Below are positions 43,575 through 52,242 of a DNA stretch of 58,271 nucleotides, in pieces (position 1 is the first letter of the stretch; the number at the start of each line of letters is the position of its first letter). Source of the stretch: Geobacteraceae bacterium. GTDB lineage: Bacteria > Desulfobacterota > Desulfuromonadia > Desulfuromonadales > BM103. The notes under the pieces were generated by a model. The model was not told the DNA's origin. It was given only the letters and a program-made list of their open reading frames with translations, and made no database searches. The stretch covers positions 1 through 58,271 of the forward strand of contig JAHEDT010000015.1 of the NCBI GenBank assembly GCA_024641085.1. The letters run 5' to 3'. A program made the translations under genes and the position numbers.

Positions 43575-43982
43575 ATGTTAAAGAAAATGATCAGGCCGGT
43601 GAGTTTATGCTTAGTTTTTTCATTCCTCATCCTCAACTGTACGGTGCACACGGCTCAGGCTCAGATGGTTGAGACCCATACCGTCATCGCAGGCCAGCAG
43701 GATGCCGCCCACCGGGCTCAAGTGACCAATTTTCTGGCCCGTGAAGATGTCAAGCAGGTCATGATTCAATACGGTGTTGATGCTGTCGAAGCACAAAAAA
43801 GAGTGGACAGCCTTTCAAGTGCCGAGTTGGCAAAAATTGCCGATTCCATGGAGCAGTTGCCTGCTGGTGGGAGTGCTTTGGGTACGGTCGTAGGTGCCGC
43901 GCTTTTCGTCTTCGTCATTTTATTGATCACGGACATCCTGGGTTTCACCAATGTGTTCTCATTTGTTAACCACCAACGCTGA
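43575..43982 (+). CDS. PA2779-like small membrane protein (DUF6627)
   Basis: A 135-residue protein with a signal peptide (SLCLVFSFLILNCTVHTAQA), a soluble middle (RAQVTNFLAREDVKQVMIQYGVDAVEAQ) and a hydrophobic helix near the end (ALGTVVGAALFVFVILLITDILG). This is the pattern of the PA2779 family, usually next to a PA2778-type peptidase as here. Function unknown. ATG 43575 is supported by CGGAGG; the longer ORF start is not. Confidence 0.8.
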   Translation: MLKKMIRPVSLCLVFSFLILNCTVHTAQAQMVETHTVIAGQQDAAHRAQVTNFLAREDVKQVMIQYGVDAVEAQKRVDSLSSAELAKIADSMEQLPAGGSALGTVVGAALFVFVILLITDILGFTNVFSFVNHQR

Positions 43983-44955
43983 GCAGACAACGGAAACTCG
44001 TTTGGGACAGGTCGGCAGTCGGATGATTGCCGGCCTGTTATTTTTGGTGCTCTCCGTTTTCCTGTCCAGTTGCAGTTTCCCGCCGGGTGGACTGCTGCCC
44101 CAAGAACCGCAGGGGCCTGCAAAGGCCATGGTTACGGGAGTCCCTTTTTTTGCCCAGGAGGAATTGCAGTGCGGGCCCGCGGCCCTTGCTATGGTGCTGA
44201 ACTGGAGCGGGGTTGATGTCGATCCTTCCGACCTCACGTCAGAGGTCTATACCCCGGGACGTCAGGGCAGTCTACAAAGCTCACTGGTAGGTTCGGCCCG
44301 CAGGCATGGCCGGGTTGCTTACCCCATCTCCGGTAGCGATGCCCTGATGGCCGAGATTTCTGCCGGCCATCCGGTGATCGTTTTGGTCAACCTCAGTTTT
44401 TTCTGGTATCCGAAATGGCACTATGCCGTGGTTATTGGCTATGATCAAGAGAAGGAGGAGGTAACCCTCCACTCAGGACTCAACGCCGGTGAGGTTCTCA
44501 GCTTCTGGACCTTCAAGAATATCTGGCGGCGGGGCGAGTACTGGGGCCTACTGGTCCTGCCACCAGACCGGATGCCTGATGGAGCTGCAGAAGGGGCGTG
44601 GCTTACCGCGGTTGCCGGCCTGGAAAATGCCGGGCAGTGGCAGGCTGCCGCAAGCGGTTATTCCGCTGCACTGAAACGCTGGAATAAGAGTTTTGTCGCC
44701 TGGATGGGGCTTGGCAACAGCGCGTACAATTTGCATGATTTAGATGCGTCCGCCGGGGCTTTCCATCAGGCCACTCTACTTCAACCACAAAACGGTATGG
44801 CCTTCAACAATCTTGCCCATGTCTTGGCCGAGCAGGGCCGCCTGCAAGAAGCCCTGACTGCGGCGCAGCGCGCTGTTGACCTTGGCGGCCCATTCATCGA
44901 CATATTTCGTCAAACCCTGGAAGAGGTCAAACTCATCCCACTAGTGCCAAGGTGA
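43951..44955 (+). CDS. PA2778-type C39-like cysteine peptidase with TPR tail
   Basis: A lipoprotein-type head (LLFLVLSVFLSSC), then a papain-like C39 domain with ELQCGPAALAMVLNW (catalytic Cys about residue 70 of the longest form) and WHYAVVIGYD (catalytic His), followed by about three TPR-like repeats (WQAAASGYSAALKRWNKSFVAW, NGMAFNNLAHVLAEQG). Such enzymes lie with a PA2779 gene and are of unknown substrate. The start is uncertain: 43951 gives overlap with the preceding gene, while TTG 44002 or ATG 44023 gives a better signal peptide. Confidence 0.83.
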   Translation: MCSHLLTTNAEQTTETRLGQVGSRMIAGLLFLVLSVFLSSCSFPPGGLLPQEPQGPAKAMVTGVPFFAQEELQCGPAALAMVLNWSGVDVDPSDLTSEVYTPGRQGSLQSSLVGSARRHGRVAYPISGSDALMAEISAGHPVIVLVNLSFFWYPKWHYAVVIGYDQEKEEVTLHSGLNAGEVLSFWTFKNIWRRGEYWGLLVLPPDRMPDGAAEGAWLTAVAGLENAGQWQAAASGYSAALKRWNKSFVAWMGLGNSAYNLHDLDASAGAFHQATLLQPQNGMAFNNLAHVLAEQGRLQEALTAAQRAVDLGGPFIDIFRQTLEEVKLIPLVPR

Positions 44956-45021
44956 TCTTCTCTCCAAGATAGGCGGGACGATCCTGGTCTCGTTCTCACC
45001 ACTTTCATGATGAGGATTTCT

Positions 45022-45399
45022 ATGCCTGACGTTCCGGTATTCTTACTTGCCAATCTGGTTGTGCAAGATACAGACAAATACCGCAAGTACGAGAAGGGGT
45101 TCTTCCCGATCCTCTGGAGATACGGCGGCGAGCTGCTGACCTACGACGACAATCCTCACACCTTTGAAGGGACTGCGCCCAGGCCGGGCAGAGTGATCAT
45201 CCTGAAGTTTCCCTCGGAGCAACAAGCGCGTAAATGGTATGCTGACTCTGACTACCAAGCACTGTCAGCGCACCGCCGCGCCGGCACGCAATTGGAGTTT
45301 CTGACGATGGTGCGCGGGATGGCGCCTCGCGTTCAGAAAGGTAGAAAAGTCAGCTTAGTGCGCCGGTCCAGGTCACTCTTGCGGGATTGCGAGTCATGA
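45022..45399 (+). CDS. DUF1330 domain protein
   Basis: A 125-residue ferredoxin-like fold protein with VFLLANLVVQDTDKYRKYEK and FEGTAPRPGRVIILKFPSEQ plus YADSDYQALSAHRRAGTQLE, all typical of DUF1330. Function unknown for the family. ATG 45022 has GAGGA five bases upstream. A short basic C-terminal extension follows the domain. Confidence 0.8.
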   Translation: MPDVPVFLLANLVVQDTDKYRKYEKGFFPILWRYGGELLTYDDNPHTFEGTAPRPGRVIILKFPSEQQARKWYADSDYQALSAHRRAGTQLEFLTMVRGMAPRVQKGRKVSLVRRSRSLLRDCES

Positions 45400-45557
45400 C
45401 GTTGTCTGCCAGATTGCAGCACACTCACTATTAGCTGATAGTGAAATAAGGGAGGTTCGCCTTCGATCTTTTCCTGACTTGTGTCCGTACAGGTGACCTG
45501 CGAGAGTACGTAGATTCACGATCGCTTGCTCCGATTTCCAGGCTGCTGAAAGAAATT

Positions 45558-45959
45558 ATGAAAAGCTGGCTGACTGTCCTTGCCTGTTTTGCTCTTGTGC
45601 TGGCTTTGTCGAACTGTGCAAAATCATCTGCCAGCCTCGACCGGGTCTATGTCAAAAACGCAACAGGCAGCAGGATCACGGATGTCAAAATCAATCATCA
45701 ACCGGCGCAATGGTTCGGCTCTGTCAACGCGATCCTGCCGCAGAGGTCACTGGACATCGGGTTCCCAGGACAGCCAGTCCCGGCCAGAAAAGCCTCCGTC
45801 AGCTGGCGCGATGGCGATGGCGTGGAATGGTCTCTTGATATTGACCTCCCTTATGATCAGACGCTGGAAAAAGCCGGCCGGCCCATGAGCCTGATTTACA
45901 TTATCTATCCATCTGGGCGCCTCGATGTGCACCTGCTTGAATCCTTAAAGATGAACTAG
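45558..45959 (+). CDS. Hypothetical lipoprotein
   Basis: A 133-residue protein with signal peptide and lipobox ALSNC (Cys about residue 20). The mature part is a compact beta-rich domain (RVYVKNATGSRITDVKIN, LPYDQTLEKAGRPMSLIYII) without recognised family. Not clearly in an operon with its neighbours (spacers of 158 and 496 bases). The upstream spacer has a small hairpin TCACTAT/ATAGTGA at 45425-45444. Confidence 0.65.
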   Translation: MKSWLTVLACFALVLALSNCAKSSASLDRVYVKNATGSRITDVKINHQPAQWFGSVNAILPQRSLDIGFPGQPVPARKASVSWRDGDGVEWSLDIDLPYDQTLEKAGRPMSLIYIIYPSGRLDVHLLESLKMN

Positions 45960-46455
45960 CTTGTTCCTCTCTGTCGAGGCACATGCCGGGCGCCTCGATT
46001 GCGCTGGTTCGCTCTCAACAGCGAAACCAGGGCATTGATGACTCATTTCTTGGCATTGTCGAAACAGGAGATCGTATCTCTCCAAGGCTGTTTGTTCTTT
46101 TAGGGGGAGGGGCAGGTAAGCTGTAAAGAGCTTACAGGGAGGCAGCTTTTGATTGGTTATGACGGAACGTCCTCCCCTAGAGATGGTCTGAGACGAAAGA
46201 CCTGCCTGGTGCCTGTCGTACAATAATTCCTTTGACAAAATAAAGAACTGCCCCCAATAATCAATTTATTAATGTTTGTCTTGGCCTGCGGGGTAAGGCA
46301 ATGGCACAAATACAATCGAAGATATTTCATCGGGGAAAACGACGACCGCTGTCAACGGCATGATGCCGGGCTGCGGTTTTTTATTTGCGAAGAGCAATTG
46401 GACACCAATCCCCAGGCGCTTTCGATTTCTTGTCTGAGGGTAAGGAGGTAGCGCC
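45960..46455. other. 496-base spacer with leader terminator
   Basis: No gene was recognised in either strand. A perfect TTGACA at 46232-46237 may be a -35 element (the matching -10 is poor). A structured terminator-like hairpin lies at 46345-46385, upstream of the next gene. Confidence 0.45.
46345..46385 (+). terminator. Terminator-like hairpin in the leader of the 46456 gene
   Basis: Nested stem: outer ACCGC/GCGGT and inner CGGCA..ATGCCG. A run TTTTTTATTTG follows immediately. It is 70 bases before the lipoprotein start codon and in the same direction. It could block read-through or act as an attenuator. Confidence 0.55.
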
Positions 46456-48042
46456 ATGCGGAGATTCAGGTCTTGTACTTGTCTGGTTCTGGCTCTCACC
46501 CTGACCTTTTCCGGGTGCGGATTCTACGAAGTCAAACCCACTACTATCGAACCGGGGCAGCTTACCTCCCAGACGGAGGCGAAAATCAGTTCCCCAACCA
46601 AGGCCCATCTCAAGGACGGCGGAGTGGTCCTGTTTCCGAACGGCTTTGAGGTTGTCGGTGACCAGCTCAAGGGTTTTGGGGAACAATACGACCTGACTCG
46701 GGAGCATCGCACCCTGGTCGACCAGGTGCCATTAAGCGAGGTGGCCGCTCTCGAGCAGTACGAGAAGGAACTGGATGCGGTGACAAGCACTGCAGCCACC
46801 ACCCCTGTGGTCGTGGCTGGCGTTATCGGGGCTATCGTTCTGTTCAAAGCGATTTTTGGATCCTGCCCGACAGTCTATTCCCTGGAGGGTGAACCGCAGC
46901 TGGAGGCCGAACTCTTCAGTCACAGCATCAGCCGACGCTTCGAAGGGAAAGACCTCGATCTGCTCAGTGAAACCGCCCTGCGCAACGGCGGCTATCATCT
47001 TAGGGTGGCCAACGAAGCTCCGGAAACCCATTACATCAACAACCTCACGCTCGAGATGGTGGATCACGCCGCCGGCACCAGGGCGTTTCCCTCTCCAGAT
47101 GGCAAGATACTGGTTGCCGAGGGCAACGCCCCCTTTACCGCCCGGAGCCGCATGGGAGAGGATTCTACTGCCGCGTTGACTGCGCGCGACGGGGCGGCTT
47201 ACCGGTCCAGCCCGGTGCTGGTCCGTGAACTCGCTGATGGGGTCGTCGCCGAAGACTGGATAGACCTGACGATTCCGGTCCCGCCGGAAAAGCAGGGGCA
47301 ACCCATGGTCGTTGCCCTGCGCCTGCGCAACACCCTCATGGCGACCGTGCTGCTCTACGACGTCATGCTCAAGGCCCAGGGGATTCACGCCCTGGACTGG
47401 CTCGGCGAGGAGACCCGGAACCCCCTTTCTGCCTGGCGCATCTACCGCTGGTTCGATCAGAACTACGGCCTGCATATCCAGTCCTGGGATGGCGAACGGT
47501 TTGTCTCGGCAGCCAGTCTGAACCCAACCGGTCCGATTGCCTGGCACGAGGTGGCGGTCACCCTGCCTCCTTCTGAAGGGCCTGAGGCCCGCATCCGGAT
47601 TTCTTTCCTGCCGGACAACTGGATGGTGGAATGGGTCGGGGTCGGCTACCAGGCTGTTTCTTCGGCAACGGTTCGGTCCGTTGCTGCGGCGGCGGTGGAT
47701 GATCTGCCGGGAAACGAAGGGGAACGCATTCTTTCGCCACTCCGTGAGAATGACTCAACCTATTTCATGACCTCCCCCGGCGAGAGCCATACCCTGTTCT
47801 TCCCGGCAGAGCCGCCGGCTCCGGGCGCCGTACGCACCACTTTCCTGCGCTCCGGCGGGTTCTATGTCGAGTGGCTGCGGGAGGACTGGTTCAAGGAGGC
47901 CGGCACGGTCGCCAAAGGTCCGGGCTTCCAACCCGGCAGCGCTGCGATCCAGCAGACCGCTCAACTCTGGCTTGAGAAAAAAGCCTTCATGGAACAGCGC
48001 TTCCTCGAAACCAAAATCCCGCTGGCGGGAGATGCCCGATGA
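46456..48042 (+). CDS. Hypothetical large lipoprotein
   Basis: A 528-residue protein. The N-terminus has a lipobox-like FSGCGF (Cys about residue 21). A hydrophobic stretch, TAATTPVVVAGVIGAIVLFKAIFG (residues about 112-135), lies inside. The remainder is mixed alpha/beta with Trp-rich segments (WFDQNYGLHIQSWDGERFV, WHEVAVTLPP, DNWMVEWVGVGYQAV). No domain was recognised. AAGGAGG precedes the ATG. It overlaps the next lipoprotein gene by four bases, so the two form an envelope module of unknown role. Confidence 0.7.
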   Translation: MRRFRSCTCLVLALTLTFSGCGFYEVKPTTIEPGQLTSQTEAKISSPTKAHLKDGGVVLFPNGFEVVGDQLKGFGEQYDLTREHRTLVDQVPLSEVAALEQYEKELDAVTSTAATTPVVVAGVIGAIVLFKAIFGSCPTVYSLEGEPQLEAELFSHSISRRFEGKDLDLLSETALRNGGYHLRVANEAPETHYINNLTLEMVDHAAGTRAFPSPDGKILVAEGNAPFTARSRMGEDSTAALTARDGAAYRSSPVLVRELADGVVAEDWIDLTIPVPPEKQGQPMVVALRLRNTLMATVLLYDVMLKAQGIHALDWLGEETRNPLSAWRIYRWFDQNYGLHIQSWDGERFVSAASLNPTGPIAWHEVAVTLPPSEGPEARIRISFLPDNWMVEWVGVGYQAVSSATVRSVAAAAVDDLPGNEGERILSPLRENDSTYFMTSPGESHTLFFPAEPPAPGAVRTTFLRSGGFYVEWLREDWFKEAGTVAKGPGFQPGSAAIQQTAQLWLEKKAFMEQRFLETKIPLAGDAR

Positions 48043-48662
48043 GACGGGTGCTGGTATTTAGTATTATGGCTGTGCTTTTGACGGCGTGCGAGGTCTATGT
48101 AAAGGCCCCTGAAAACGGCGTGCTCATTCCGGGAGGGGAGCCCGTGGTGGTCACCCTGACCGGTGGCGAGTCCCTGGTCGGGGAACTTTTGATCGTGACC
48201 TTGAACGACCTCGTCATCAACACGCAGGGACAGAATCTGGCGGTGGACTTTTCGAGAATTCAACAGGTCCAAGTCGAGCGGTTTGGTTTGACCCTGTATG
48301 GCGACTGGTGGCAGAAATTGCCTCCTTACAGCCGCTATCCCAAGGGATTGACCGCTGAACAGAGGCAGTTTTTGAAGATAGAGGCGGCTCCTGTCGTAGA
48401 ATCGGATCAGGGGAATGTCGGCAGCGAAAATCCTCCTGTTTTAGGCCCGGTTATCGGGGGCAAGGTTTTTGAACTGAAACCGGGTGATGTCGTCTTAATT
48501 GAGACAAAATTTGGCGGAACAAAAGAGGTCACAGTATTAAGTGTTTCGAAAAACGTCATGAGCTGTACTTATAACGAGGTTAATACTCCTTATAAAACAG
48601 CTGCTGCGTTTATTGATTATTCTCAAATAACCAGGATAACCCTCATAAAAAGGAATAACTAA
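48039..48662 (+). CDS. Hypothetical lipoprotein, coupled to the preceding gene
   Basis: A 207-residue protein with lipobox LLTACEV (Cys about residue 16). Two segments look like related beta-rich units: VVVTLTGGESLVGELLIVT with INTQGQNLAVDFSRIQQVQV, and KVFELKPGDVVLIETKFGG with AFIDYSQITRITLI. Each ends in an Ile/Val-rich strand following a Ser, as in small barrel repeats. Function unknown. Its start overlaps the previous stop by four bases. Confidence 0.7.
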   Translation: MRRVLVFSIMAVLLTACEVYVKAPENGVLIPGGEPVVVTLTGGESLVGELLIVTLNDLVINTQGQNLAVDFSRIQQVQVERFGLTLYGDWWQKLPPYSRYPKGLTAEQRQFLKIEAAPVVESDQGNVGSENPPVLGPVIGGKVFELKPGDVVLIETKFGGTKEVTVLSVSKNVMSCTYNEVNTPYKTAAAFIDYSQITRITLIKRNN

Positions 48663-48750
48663 GGAATGTCATTCCATACTGAATGACTCCTGAGGGAAAA
48701 AGGTCGGTCCTTCAGTCCTCTAATACGGACAGATTTTAATTTTCAATCTT

Positions 48751-48785
48751 ATGGCCACCCTGAAGCTGGTGGCCATTCTTATTGG
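48751..48785 (+). terminator. Terminator of the lipoprotein operon
   Basis: Perfect 9-bp stem ATGGCCACC / GGTGGCCAT with an 8-base loop, followed by TCTTATT, about 90 bases after the stop. Confidence 0.75.
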
Positions 48786-48908
48786 TATTGGGATTCTTGG
48801 CCAACCTGCAAAAACAGGCTGATTGACGCTGTGATGTTGGATGCAGCAAATCCAGGGACACTTGGTCGTGCCTGTCTCTCACTCAAATAACTGAGGGCGG
48901 CTTCAAAT

Positions 48909-48925
48909 ATGACTTGACAGGTCAT
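48909..48925 (+). promoter_or_regulatory. Candidate operator over a -35 element
   Basis: ATGAC TTGACAG GTCAT is a 5+5 palindrome with a 7-base centre that contains a perfect TTGACA. A GntR-like regulator could bind here; no such regulator gene is in the window. Confidence 0.25.
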
Positions 48926-49141
48926 CTATGGGTGGTATTCATGGACAAAGCCCGCGGGGCATCAAAATAGCCACATGGCAAAGCAACTGACGATATTTGT
49001 AATCGTGGTGCTGAAGCAGAGGATTGCTTCAAAATGCTCCTGAGAGGCACGACCCGCAATACGTCGTCCTCGTAGATCATGCCAGGCAGCGCTGATCGCC
49101 CATTTCCTTCAGCTCGAAAAAGTAGCTCACGCCAATTACGG

Positions 49142-49147
49142 TATAAT
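49142..49147 (+). promoter_or_regulatory. Candidate -10 box of the hydroxyproline operon
   Basis: TATAAT within GGTATAATGTC, about 90 bases before the ATG at 49236. No good -35 at 17 bases, so an activator may be needed. Confidence 0.35.
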
Positions 49148-49235
49148 GTCATCGGAGGACGAGTCGCCAGGCTTGTCCACTTTCCCATTACCAGGCAAAA
49201 GCGGAACTTGAGCCCGCTCTGCAGACAGGATCACC

Positions 49236-50339
49236 ATGAAAATCACTCGCATCCAAGCCTACCGTGTCGAACTGCCGTTGCACGAAACCACCTACAAGTG
49301 GAGTGGCGGAAAAGCAGTCACCGTGTTCGACAGCACGATCGTGCGCGTGGAAACCGATGCCGGTTTGACCGGGTATGGCGAAGTCTGTCCCCTCGGACCC
49401 TTCTACCTGCCCGCCTATGCCGACGGTGTTCGCGCCGGTGTGCGGGAACTCGGCCCGCACCTGATCGGCGAGGACCCGCGACAGCTCGGCAAGCTCAACC
49501 GCAAGATGGACGCCGCGTTGAAAGGCCATCCCTACGTGAAGAGCGGTCTTGATATCGCCTGTTGGGATATCCTCGGCCAGGCCACCGGCCTACCGGTGTG
49601 CGAATTGCTGGGCGGCCGCTATGGCGAGGATGTGCACCTCTACCGCGCGATCTCCCAGGAGTCTCCGGACGAGATGGCGGCCAGGGTCGCCGGCTATCGC
49701 GCCGAGGGGTATCGGCGCTTTCAGCTGAAAGTGGGCGGTGACCCGGATGTGGATATCGACCGGATTTTCGCGGTCGCCGAAAAGCTTGAACCGGGTGACC
49801 GCCTGGTGGCCGACGCCAACACCGGCTGGGTCCAGCACGAGGCGGTGCGGGTGGCCAAGGCGGTGCGCGACGTGGATGTGTACATTGAGCAGCCGTGCCT
49901 GACCTACGAAGAGTGTCTCGCCGTGCGCCGGCAGATTCCCCACCCCTTTGTGCTCGATGAAAATATCGACGACCTGTCAATCCTGCTGCGAGCGAAAGCC
50001 GATCTCGCCATGGATGTGGTGAACCTGAAGATCAGCAAGCTCGGGGGGCTTACCAGGATTCGCCAGGCCCGCGACCTGTGCGTCAGCATGGGGATCGGGA
50101 TGACCCTGGAAGATTCCTGGGGAGGGGATATCGCCACCGCCGCGATCGCCCATCTGGCTCACAGCACCCCGACCGAATTTCTCTTCACCACCACCGATTT
50201 CAACAGCTACGTTACGGTCAGTACCGCTGACGGCGCGCCGCAACGCCAGAACGGACGCATGGCGGCGTCTACGGAGCCGGGCCTCGGCATCCATCCGAAG
50301 ATGGACGTGCTGGGAGAGCCCTTGGTGGACGTGAGTTGA
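49236..50339 (+). CDS. Enolase-superfamily enzyme, probable cis-3-hydroxy-L-proline dehydratase or hydroxyproline(-betaine) epimerase
   Basis: Mandelate-racemase/muconate-lactonizing type protein of 367 residues. The catalytic Lys is in [12 protein letters not shown] (about residue 165), metal ligands in [18 protein letters not shown] and VLDENIDD, and the second Lys in [13 protein letters not shown]. Known relatives in this context are cis-3-hydroxy-L-proline dehydratase and 4-hydroxyproline betaine 2-epimerase. The adjacent epimerase, DapA-like lyase and D-amino acid dehydrogenase point to hydroxyproline breakdown. Which reaction this enzyme has cannot be decided by sequence reading. Confidence 0.8.
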   Translation: MKITRIQAYRVELPLHETTYKWSGGKAVTVFDSTIVRVETDAGLTGYGEVCPLGPFYLPAYADGVRAGVRELGPHLIGEDPRQLGKLNRKMDAALKGHPYVKSGLDIACWDILGQATGLPVCELLGGRYGEDVHLYRAISQESPDEMAARVAGYRAEGYRRFQLKVGGDPDVDIDRIFAVAEKLEPGDRLVADANTGWVQHEAVRVAKAVRDVDVYIEQPCLTYEECLAVRRQIPHPFVLDENIDDLSILLRAKADLAMDVVNLKISKLGGLTRIRQARDLCVSMGIGMTLEDSWGGDIATAAIAHLAHSTPTEFLFTTTDFNSYVTVSTADGAPQRQNGRMAASTEPGLGIHPKMDVLGEPLVDVS

Positions 50340-50395
50340 CATAGCTCGTTGCAGAAAGATGAACCCTAAACATCAATTGAAGCGGAGAACTCGAT

Positions 50396-51304
50396 ATGGC
50401 AAATCATTCCTGGACAGGCGTTTTCCCGGCCGTCACCACGCAATTTCGCAAAGACCTTTCCCTCGACATTGAGGCTACGGCGAGCCATTGTGAGGCTCTG
50501 ATCGCCTCTGGCATCAAGGGCCTGATTGTGGGTGGATCGTTGGGTGAAAACCAAACTCTCGACCCGCGTGAAAAGCGGCTGCTGGTCGCGGAAGTCGTGA
50601 AGGCGGCGGCGGGGCGCGTGCCGGTTCTCAGTGGCGTGGCCGAGATGAGCACCTCGGCAGCCTGCCAGTATGTGCGTGATTGTGAAAAGTTGGGAGCCAG
50701 CGGTTTCATGATCATGCCGGCAATGGTCTACAAGGCCGACACGCGCGAAGCGATGCATCATTTCCGCCGTGTTGCCGCGGCCACCAATCTGCCGTGGATG
50801 TTGTACAACAACCCGGTCGGCTACCCGGTGGACATCACCCCGGCCCATTTCGCCGAACTCGCCGACATCCCCAACCTGGTGGCCTTGAAAGAGAGTTCCG
50901 CCAACACGCGGCGGATTACCGAACTGCGCATCGAGGTAGGCGATCGCTACAGTCTCTTCGTCGGGGTCGACGATCTGGTGCTCGAGGCCTCGATCCTCGG
51001 TATCGATGGCTGGGTCGCAGGCTCCGGCATCGCTTTCCCGGCGGAGAACCAGCGTTTCTGGGAACTCACCCGGGCGGGGAAGTGGGACGAGGCCAGGGAA
51101 CTGTACCGCTGGTTCTACCCGCTGTTGAAGCTCGACACGCACATCAAGTTCGTGCAGTACATCAAGCTCGCAGTTCAGGAGACCGGCCTGGGCCATGAAT
51201 GGGTGCGCGAACCCCGTCTGCCCCTGGCCGGAGAAGAGCGCGAGCAGGTGCTGGCAATTATTCGACACGGCATTGTGAACCGACCGCGACTGGAGGCTCG
51301 CTAG
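50396..51304 (+). CDS. DapA-superfamily lyase, probable 1-pyrroline-4-hydroxy-2-carboxylate deaminase
   Basis: A 302-residue TIM-barrel enzyme of the dihydrodipicolinate synthase family. The Schiff-base Lys is in LVALKESSAN (about residue 163) and the catalytic Tyr in WMLYNNPVGYP. The early GGSLGENQTLDPREK corresponds to the usual G-T-T-G-E loop, here GSLGE. In hydroxyproline operons this family deaminates 1-pyrroline-4-hydroxy-2-carboxylate to 2-oxoglutarate semialdehyde, which is the likely role. Its TAG overlaps the GTG start of the next gene. Confidence 0.82.
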   Translation: MANHSWTGVFPAVTTQFRKDLSLDIEATASHCEALIASGIKGLIVGGSLGENQTLDPREKRLLVAEVVKAAAGRVPVLSGVAEMSTSAACQYVRDCEKLGASGFMIMPAMVYKADTREAMHHFRRVAAATNLPWMLYNNPVGYPVDITPAHFAELADIPNLVALKESSANTRRITELRIEVGDRYSLFVGVDDLVLEASILGIDGWVAGSGIAFPAENQRFWELTRAGKWDEARELYRWFYPLLKLDTHIKFVQYIKLAVQETGLGHEWVREPRLPLAGEEREQVLAIIRHGIVNRPRLEAR

Positions 51305-52242
51305 TGCACCGGATAACGGTGATCGACACGCACACCGGCGGGGAGCCGACACGTGTCATCCTGGCCGGGGGGCCTGAACTTCAGGGCGATACTCTGGCTG
51401 CACGGCGGGAATGCTTTCGCTCGCAATTCGACCACTTCCGCCGTGCGGTCAATTGCGAACCACGTGGTTCCGATGTGATGGTCAGCGCATTGCTCTGTCC
51501 GCCGATCGATGCATCCTGCGTGGCGGGGGTGATCTTTTGCAACAACGTCGGTTATCTCGGCATGTGCGGTCACGGTACCATCGGCGTGGGTGTGACCCTG
51601 GGTCATCTGGGACGAATCGCCGCCGGACGCCACGTACTGGACACGCCCGTCGGAAAAGTTCCCTTCGAGTATGACGGCAGGCACACGGTTGCTCTGGAGA
51701 ACGTGGCCAGTTATCGTGCGGCGGCGAACATCACCACGCAAGTCGCGGGCTTGGGCAAAATCACCGGCGACGTGGCCTGGGGGGGCAACTGGTTCTTCCT
51801 GGTCCGTGATCACCAGGAGACGCTCGAGTTGCACAATGTTCCCCGCCTGACCGACGTGGCACTGCGTATCAAGGCCGCGTTGCGTCAACAGGGAATCACC
51901 GGTGATAACGGCGCCGAGATCGATCATGTCGAACTGTTCGGCCCGCCGCAGCATCCCGGGAACCACAGCCGCAACTTCGTCCTGTGTCCAGGGGGAGCCT
52001 ACGATCGTTCACCGTGCGGCACCGGTACCAGTGCAAAAGTGGCCTGTCTGGCGGCCGATGGCAAATTGTCCCCGGGGGAGATTTGGCGGCAGGAGAGTAT
52101 CCTGGGAAGTGTTTTCGAAGCGTCGTTCCAGCAGCAAGGGAGTGCAATCCTGCCGCGTATTGCCGGACAGGCGCATGTCACCGCGGAGGCGACCTTGCTG
52201 GTGGATGATCAGGATCCCCTGGCGTGGGGGGTCGGTGGATGA
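51304..52242 (+). CDS. 4-hydroxyproline 2-epimerase (proline racemase family)
   Basis: Begins at GTG 51304 (MHRITVIDTHTGGEPTRVIL), in a TAGTG overlap. Both catalytic Cys are present: GYLGMCGHGTIGVGVTLG and SPCGTGTSAKVACLAADG. Two Cys indicate a racemase/epimerase, since trans-3-hydroxyproline dehydratases of this family have Thr at the second site. It would convert trans-4-hydroxy-L-proline to cis-4-hydroxy-D-proline, the entry step of the pathway. Length 312 residues is normal. The longer ORF start at 51199 is antisense-like sequence in the upstream gene. Confidence 0.9.
   Translation: MHRITVIDTHTGGEPTRVILAGGPELQGDTLAARRECFRSQFDHFRRAVNCEPRGSDVMVSALLCPPIDASCVAGVIFCNNVGYLGMCGHGTIGVGVTLGHLGRIAAGRHVLDTPVGKVPFEYDGRHTVALENVASYRAAANITTQVAGLGKITGDVAWGGNWFFLVRDHQETLELHNVPRLTDVALRIKAALRQQGITGDNGAEIDHVELFGPPQHPGNHSRNFVLCPGGAYDRSPCGTGTSAKVACLAADGKLSPGEIWRQESILGSVFEASFQQQGSAILPRIAGQAHVTAEATLLVDDQDPLAWGVGG

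Larger units (their letters stand above)
48663..49235. other. 573-base spacer before the hydroxyproline operon
   Basis: No gene recognised. It contains a terminator (48751-48785), a palindrome ATGAC-TTGACAG-GTCAT at 48909-48925 overlapping a TTGACA, and a TATAAT at 49142-49147 about 90 bases before the first hydroxyproline gene. Confidence 0.5.

Noticed and set aside
43951-44955. Bacteriocin-processing C39 peptidase
   Set aside because: No ABC transporter domain, no leader peptide genes; the lipobox, TPR tail and PA2779 neighbour fit the PA2778 type instead.
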